Assembly: GCF_001870485.1 (NCBI RefSeq)
Contig: NZ_MDKE01000014.1
Span: 1-62,686, forward strand
DNA from: Oceanisphaera psychrotolerans
GTDB taxonomy: Bacteria > Pseudomonadota > Gammaproteobacteria > Enterobacterales > Aeromonadaceae
Direction of reading: 5' to 3'
Length of the DNA stretch: 62,686 nucleotides
The position numbers and the translations under genes were made by a program. This document shows positions 58,075 to 62,686 of the stretch, piece after piece; the first letter of the stretch is position 1; the number at the start of each line of letters is the position of its first letter. The notes under the pieces are model-generated. The model was not told where the DNA came from. It searched no databases and was given only the letters and a program-made list of their open reading frames with translations.

Positions 58075-58637
58075 ATGAATCCGCAAGCATTGAACCCCGC
58101 ACTTGAGTCATTGCGTCGTGGTGGGGTGATCGGTTATGCCACCGAGGCGGTGTTTGGCCTGGGCTGCGATCCCGATAATGGAGAGTCCGTACGGCGATTG
58201 CTCGAGATAAAGCAACGACCGGTCGAGAAGGGGCTGGTACTGATTGCTGCCGATTTCAGCCAGTTGCTGCCTTATCTTGATCTGGCGGCACTGCCGCCGG
58301 GTCGGCTCGAGGTTATCCTCGACAGCTGGCCAGGACCCTATACCTGGATTATCCCGGCTCGGCCCGAGGTGCCGGTCTGGCTGCGGGGCAGCTTCAGTCC
58401 CTGGCGGTCAGGGTAACGGGGCACCGGCAGGTCCACGATTTGTGCCTGTCCTTCGGTAAACCACTGGTTTCGACCAGTGCCAATAAAACCGGTGAACCGC
58501 CGGCGAGAACGGCAGAAGAGCTGACTGAGCGCATGGGAGCCCAGCTCGACTATATCCTGCCCGGGCAGACGGATGGACGCGCCAATCCGTCACTGATCCG
58601 GGATGGCATTACCGGCGCCGTGGTGCGTGCGGCCTGA
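58075..58637 (+). CDS. tsaC: threonylcarbamoyl-AMP synthase TsaC (one frameshift)
   Basis: Read through a frameshift, a 187-residue YrdC/Sua5-family enzyme: RRGGVIGYATEAVFGLGCDPDN, KQRPVEKGLVLIAADF, PGPYTWIIPA, then LVSTSANKTGEPPARTAEEL. It makes threonylcarbamoyl-AMP for the t6A37 tRNA modification. The frame breaks where CGGGGGCAG is expected and CGGGGCAG is read (gggg at 58384-58387). Since tsaC is normally essential, a sequence error is likely. Confidence 0.92.
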
Positions 58638-58648
58638 ACATCACATGA

Positions 58649-60423
<1,775 letters not shown>

Positions 60424-60591
60424 GGCTAGCCACAAAATTTTTGTTCGTTAGCGCAAAATCTATTCGTTTTGGCAATTAATGCAACCAAAAAAGCGTCAGC
60501 GTGGCAATATTATCATTATTGCTGCCGATATCGATTGTCCTCAGGCTTTATTCGGTACCGGCGTTGACGCCCAGTTATGAGAGCAGAGTTC

Positions 60592-61416
60592 ATGGACAGA
60601 TATGCCGTCATCGGCCACCCCATCAAGCACAGTCAGTCACCTTTTATTCATGGCTGCTTTGCCGAGCAAACCGGAGAGCGGCTCGACTATGAGCGCCTGC
60701 TTGCCCCTCTCGACGACTTTGCCGGCACACTGGCCCGCTTTACAGGTGAAGGTGGTAAAGGTTGCAACATTACGGTGCCGTTCAAGACTCAGGCTCTTGA
60801 GCTGGCCGGTGAGCTGACGGAAAGAGCCCGGCTGGCGGGAGCGGTCAATACCTTGCATCTGCAGGCTGATGGTCGTTGGCTGGGGGATAATACCGACGGT
60901 GCCGGCCTGGTACTGGATCTCAAGCGGCTGGGGGTGCCGCTGGCCGGGGCCAGAATACTGTTGCTTGGTGCCGGTGGTGCCGCTCGTGGTGCCCTGGCAC
61001 CCTTGCTGGCGGAGCAACCGGCTGAGCTGGTGATAGCCAATCGTACCCAAGCCCGGGCCGATGAGCTGGCGCAGCGCTTTGGCCACCTTGGTCATATCAT
61101 CAGTGCACCGCTGGATACGCCCGGTATTGGCTTCGATGTCATCATCAACAGCACCTCCGCCAGCCTGCAGGGGGAGGCGTTGGCGCTCGACACCGCCGTT
61201 TGCCATCCCGGGACCTGGGTCTACGATATGATGTATGGACGTGAAGAAACCGTCTTTCTCGCCTGGGCCAGGGAGCTTGGACTGGAGCATCGTCATGATG
61301 GTTTGGGCATGCTGGTCGGGCAGGCGGCGGAAAGCTTTTATCTCTGGCGTGGCGTGCGGCCAGACATGATGCCGGTATTGACAGCATTGCGCGCCAGACT
61401 GGAGGCAGCAACATGA
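60592..61416 (+). CDS. aroE: shikimate 5-dehydrogenase
   Basis: A 274-residue Aro[34 protein letters not shown] with catalytic Lys, [22 protein letters not shown] with Asp partner, NADP site [17 protein letters not shown], and [16 protein letters not shown]. It reduces 3-dehydroshikimate. ATG 60592 is chosen over 60577. Overlaps yrdB by four bases. Confidence 0.96.
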   Translation: MDRYAVIGHPIKHSQSPFIHGCFAEQTGERLDYERLLAPLDDFAGTLARFTGEGGKGCNITVPFKTQALELAGELTERARLAGAVNTLHLQADGRWLGDNTDGAGLVLDLKRLGVPLAGARILLLGAGGAARGALAPLLAEQPAELVIANRTQARADELAQRFGHLGHIISAPLDTPGIGFDVIINSTSASLQGEALALDTAVCHPGTWVYDMMYGREETVFLAWARELGLEHRHDGLGMLVGQAAESFYLWRGVRPDMMPVLTALRARLEAAT

Positions 61417-61673
61417 ACCAGGACATTATTGTAGACGACGATCTTGACTGGCAGCCTGAGCGTCAGGGGATTGCTTTTACGGCTCACTGGCAGGGACGCA
61501 AGATAGATTGTTTTTTGGCATTGCATCATCTGGAGCACATGACCGGTCTGAGCTTGATTGATGAGGGCAATATCATGCTGGCATTCGAGTCGGTGCGCTT
61601 CGATATCGAGGAACGGGTCGCCGAGCTGGTGGGGGAAGAGGCCTTTGCCCCCGATGGCGGTTTGTACCTCTAG
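61413..61673 (+). CDS. yrdB: DUF1488 family protein YrdB
   Basis: An 86-residue DUF1488 protein ([27 protein letters not shown]-like [21 protein letters not shown]). Function unknown; conserved between aroE and yrdA in gammaproteobacteria. Coupled to aroE by ATGA. Confidence 0.9.
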   Translation: MNQDIIVDDDLDWQPERQGIAFTAHWQGRKIDCFLALHHLEHMTGLSLIDEGNIMLAFESVRFDIEERVAELVGEEAFAPDGGLYL

Positions 61674-61707
61674 AGTTGTGAGGAAAAGCGTGAGGGGGCA
61701 GATACAG

Positions 61708-61736
61708 GACAGACACCCGAACAACGAGGGTCTGTC
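61708..61736 (+). terminator. possible terminator after yrdB
   Basis: Stem GACAGAC/GTCTGTC extended by CCC/GGG with one bulged A. The T tract is poor. It would also lie beyond the yrdA end on the other strand. Confidence 0.35.
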
Positions 61737-61769
61737 TTGCTCTGTTTGATTAACCTCACACTTCACATC

Positions 61770-62308
61770 TCAGCGCTGCTGAAGGTATTCGTTTTTAAGA
61801 CGCACGTAGTTCGCCGCCGACTCGGGCAGGAAGGCTCTCTCTTCCGGCGTCAACGGGCGGACCTGTCTGGCCGGAGAGCGACATACAGGTAGCCCGACTC
61901 CAGTTTCTTGCCCGGTGGTATCAGGCTCCCTGCTCCGATAATCACATCGTCCCCCACCTCGGCACCGTCCAGCACGATGGCACCCATTCCCACCAACACC
62001 CGGTTGCCGATGACGCAGGCATGCAACATCGCCTTGTGTCCGACCGTGACATCGTCGCCAATCAACAAGGGTAATCCATCAGGCAAAGCAGAGCTCTTGC
62101 GGGTGACATGCAGCACGGTGCCGTCCTGGATGTTACTGCGGGCCCCGATACGGATAGCGTTGACGTCACCCCGGGCAGCCACCAGTGGCCAGATGCTGGC
62201 GTCTTCTCCCAGCGTGATATCACCGTAGAGCACGGCAGAGGCCTCTACGAAGACTCCTTTACCCAGAGTGGGACTGATTCCGTTGTAGTGTTTCAGTGGT
62301 GTTGCCAT
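61770..62308 (-). CDS. yrdA: gamma-carbonic anhydrase family protein YrdA (one frameshift)
   Basis: Read through a late frameshift, a 180-residue left-handed beta-helix protein of hexapeptide repeats: GVFVEASAVLYGDITLGEDASIWP, ARGDVNAIRIGARSNIQDGTVLHV with first His ligand, IGDDVTVGHKAMLHACVIGNRVLVGMGAIVLDGAEVGDD with the His-xxxx-His pair. Intact C-terminus would be GSPARQVRPLTPEE through LQQR. The break is at 61879, where GTCGGCTCT is expected and GTCGCTCT is read. Confidence 0.9.
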
Positions 62309-62461
62309 GGTTTCTCCTTAAAGCAGACCTTGATTCGGCTATGTTAGCGTATTTGGCGAGGGAAACGAGGCCTCTCTGTGGGTAACTCTGTGACTAAGCT
62401 GTGCTTTTGCTTGGGGTATAGGCAATCGGTCACCAAAGCTCTGTTTTTTACAAAAAAGCCC

Positions 62462-62489
62462 TTGCGCAAAATCGGGCGGTCCCTATAAT
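62462..62489 (+). promoter_or_regulatory. rRNA operon promoter P1
   Basis: TTGCGC (62462-62467), 16-bp spacer, TATAAT (62484-62489) and a GC-rich discriminator GCGCATC. The A/T-rich stretch just upstream could be an UP element. Confidence 0.85.
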
Positions 62490-62566
62490 GCGCATCCACT
62501 GACACGGGGCAACACGCCAACGGTCACAAGGGTTCGAAACGAACGAAACAAAGTTTGCTTCAACGC

Positions 62567-62594
62567 TTGACGAACAAAACGGAATGCGTAGAAT
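62567..62594 (+). promoter_or_regulatory. rRNA operon promoter P2
   Basis: TTGACG (62567-62572), 16-bp spacer, TAGAAT (62589-62594), followed by ACGCATCCCTGA. Confidence 0.8.
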
Positions 62595-62603
62595 ACGCAT
62601 CCC

Positions 62604-62634
62604 TGACCTGAAACAAGGTCAACGCTCTTTAACA
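62604..62634 (+). promoter_or_regulatory. rRNA antitermination signals boxB and boxA
   Basis: A TGACC/GGTCA hairpin (boxB-like, 62604-62621) is followed by GCTCTTTAACA (boxA, 62624-62634). The 16S gene must start just beyond the window. Confidence 0.85.
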
Positions 62635-62686
62635 ATATATCAAGCAAACTGTGTGGGCACTCGCAGGTAGTTGAGAAACAAAAAAA

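Overview
The window looks like chromosomal DNA from a marine or brackish gammaproteobacterium, most likely an Aeromonadales member near Oceanimonas, Oceanisphaera or Zobellella. The basis is the high GC content, the conserved right-hand block (trkA, rsmB, fmt, def facing a LysM gene, dprA, smg, yrdD, tsaC, hemF, aroE, yrdB, yrdA, then an rRNA operon promoter), and several marine-type solute uptake systems. The genus is inferred, not proven. I saw no insertion sequence, prophage, integrase or CRISPR array.

Layout. 1-4 kb: an outer-membrane barrel remnant and an NspS/MbaA-type polyamine-sensing c-di-GMP pair. 4-8 kb: a TeaABCD-type ectoine TRAP importer with its Usp protein. 8-12 kb: monomeric isocitrate dehydrogenase and a periplasmic-sensor diguanylate cyclase. 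12-17 kb: a dicarboxylate/glutamate-type symporter with a near-consensus sigma-54 promoter, a sigma-54 response regulator whose kinase survives only as a C-terminal stub, and amtB with NtrC-like sites. 17-20 kb: a four-gene bufferin (Hvf-type) RiPP operon. 21-29 kb: a TAXI-type TRAP transporter with a Usp protein, a sigma-54 promoter, a four-copy operator array and a DctB/DctD-type two-component system. 29-36.5 kb: a GAF-GGDEF-EAL protein and a Puu/Spu polyamine catabolic cluster (regulator, deleted aldehyde dehydrogenase, transaminase, gamma-glutamyl hydrolase, glutamine-synthetase-like ligase). 36.5-42.5 kb: a copper chaperone and redox or housekeeping genes. 42.7 kb: tRNA-Pro(CGG). 43-46 kb: a LysR regulator divergent from a BesD/HalD-fold oxygenase, followed by an NhaC-like antiporter. 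46-62.7 kb: mostly conserved housekeeping genes ending in an rRNA leader with P1, P2, boxB and boxA.

Themes. Three signalling modules use c-di-GMP, and two polyamine modules (sensing and catabolism) lie about 28 kb apart. Two unrelated TRAP importers each carry a UspA gene. At least two sigma-54 circuits can be read from DNA: regulator, enhancer-like repeats and -24/-12 promoter.

Sequence quality. Twelve otherwise intact-looking genes carry single-base frameshifts, 14 in all when the two in the deleted aldehyde dehydrogenase are counted. Every one is explained by loss of one base, almost always from a run of three to five identical bases. Because tsaC, normally essential, is among them, I read most as sequencing or assembly errors and annotate these genes across the shift. 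The aldehyde dehydrogenase is different: it also lacks about 270 central codons.
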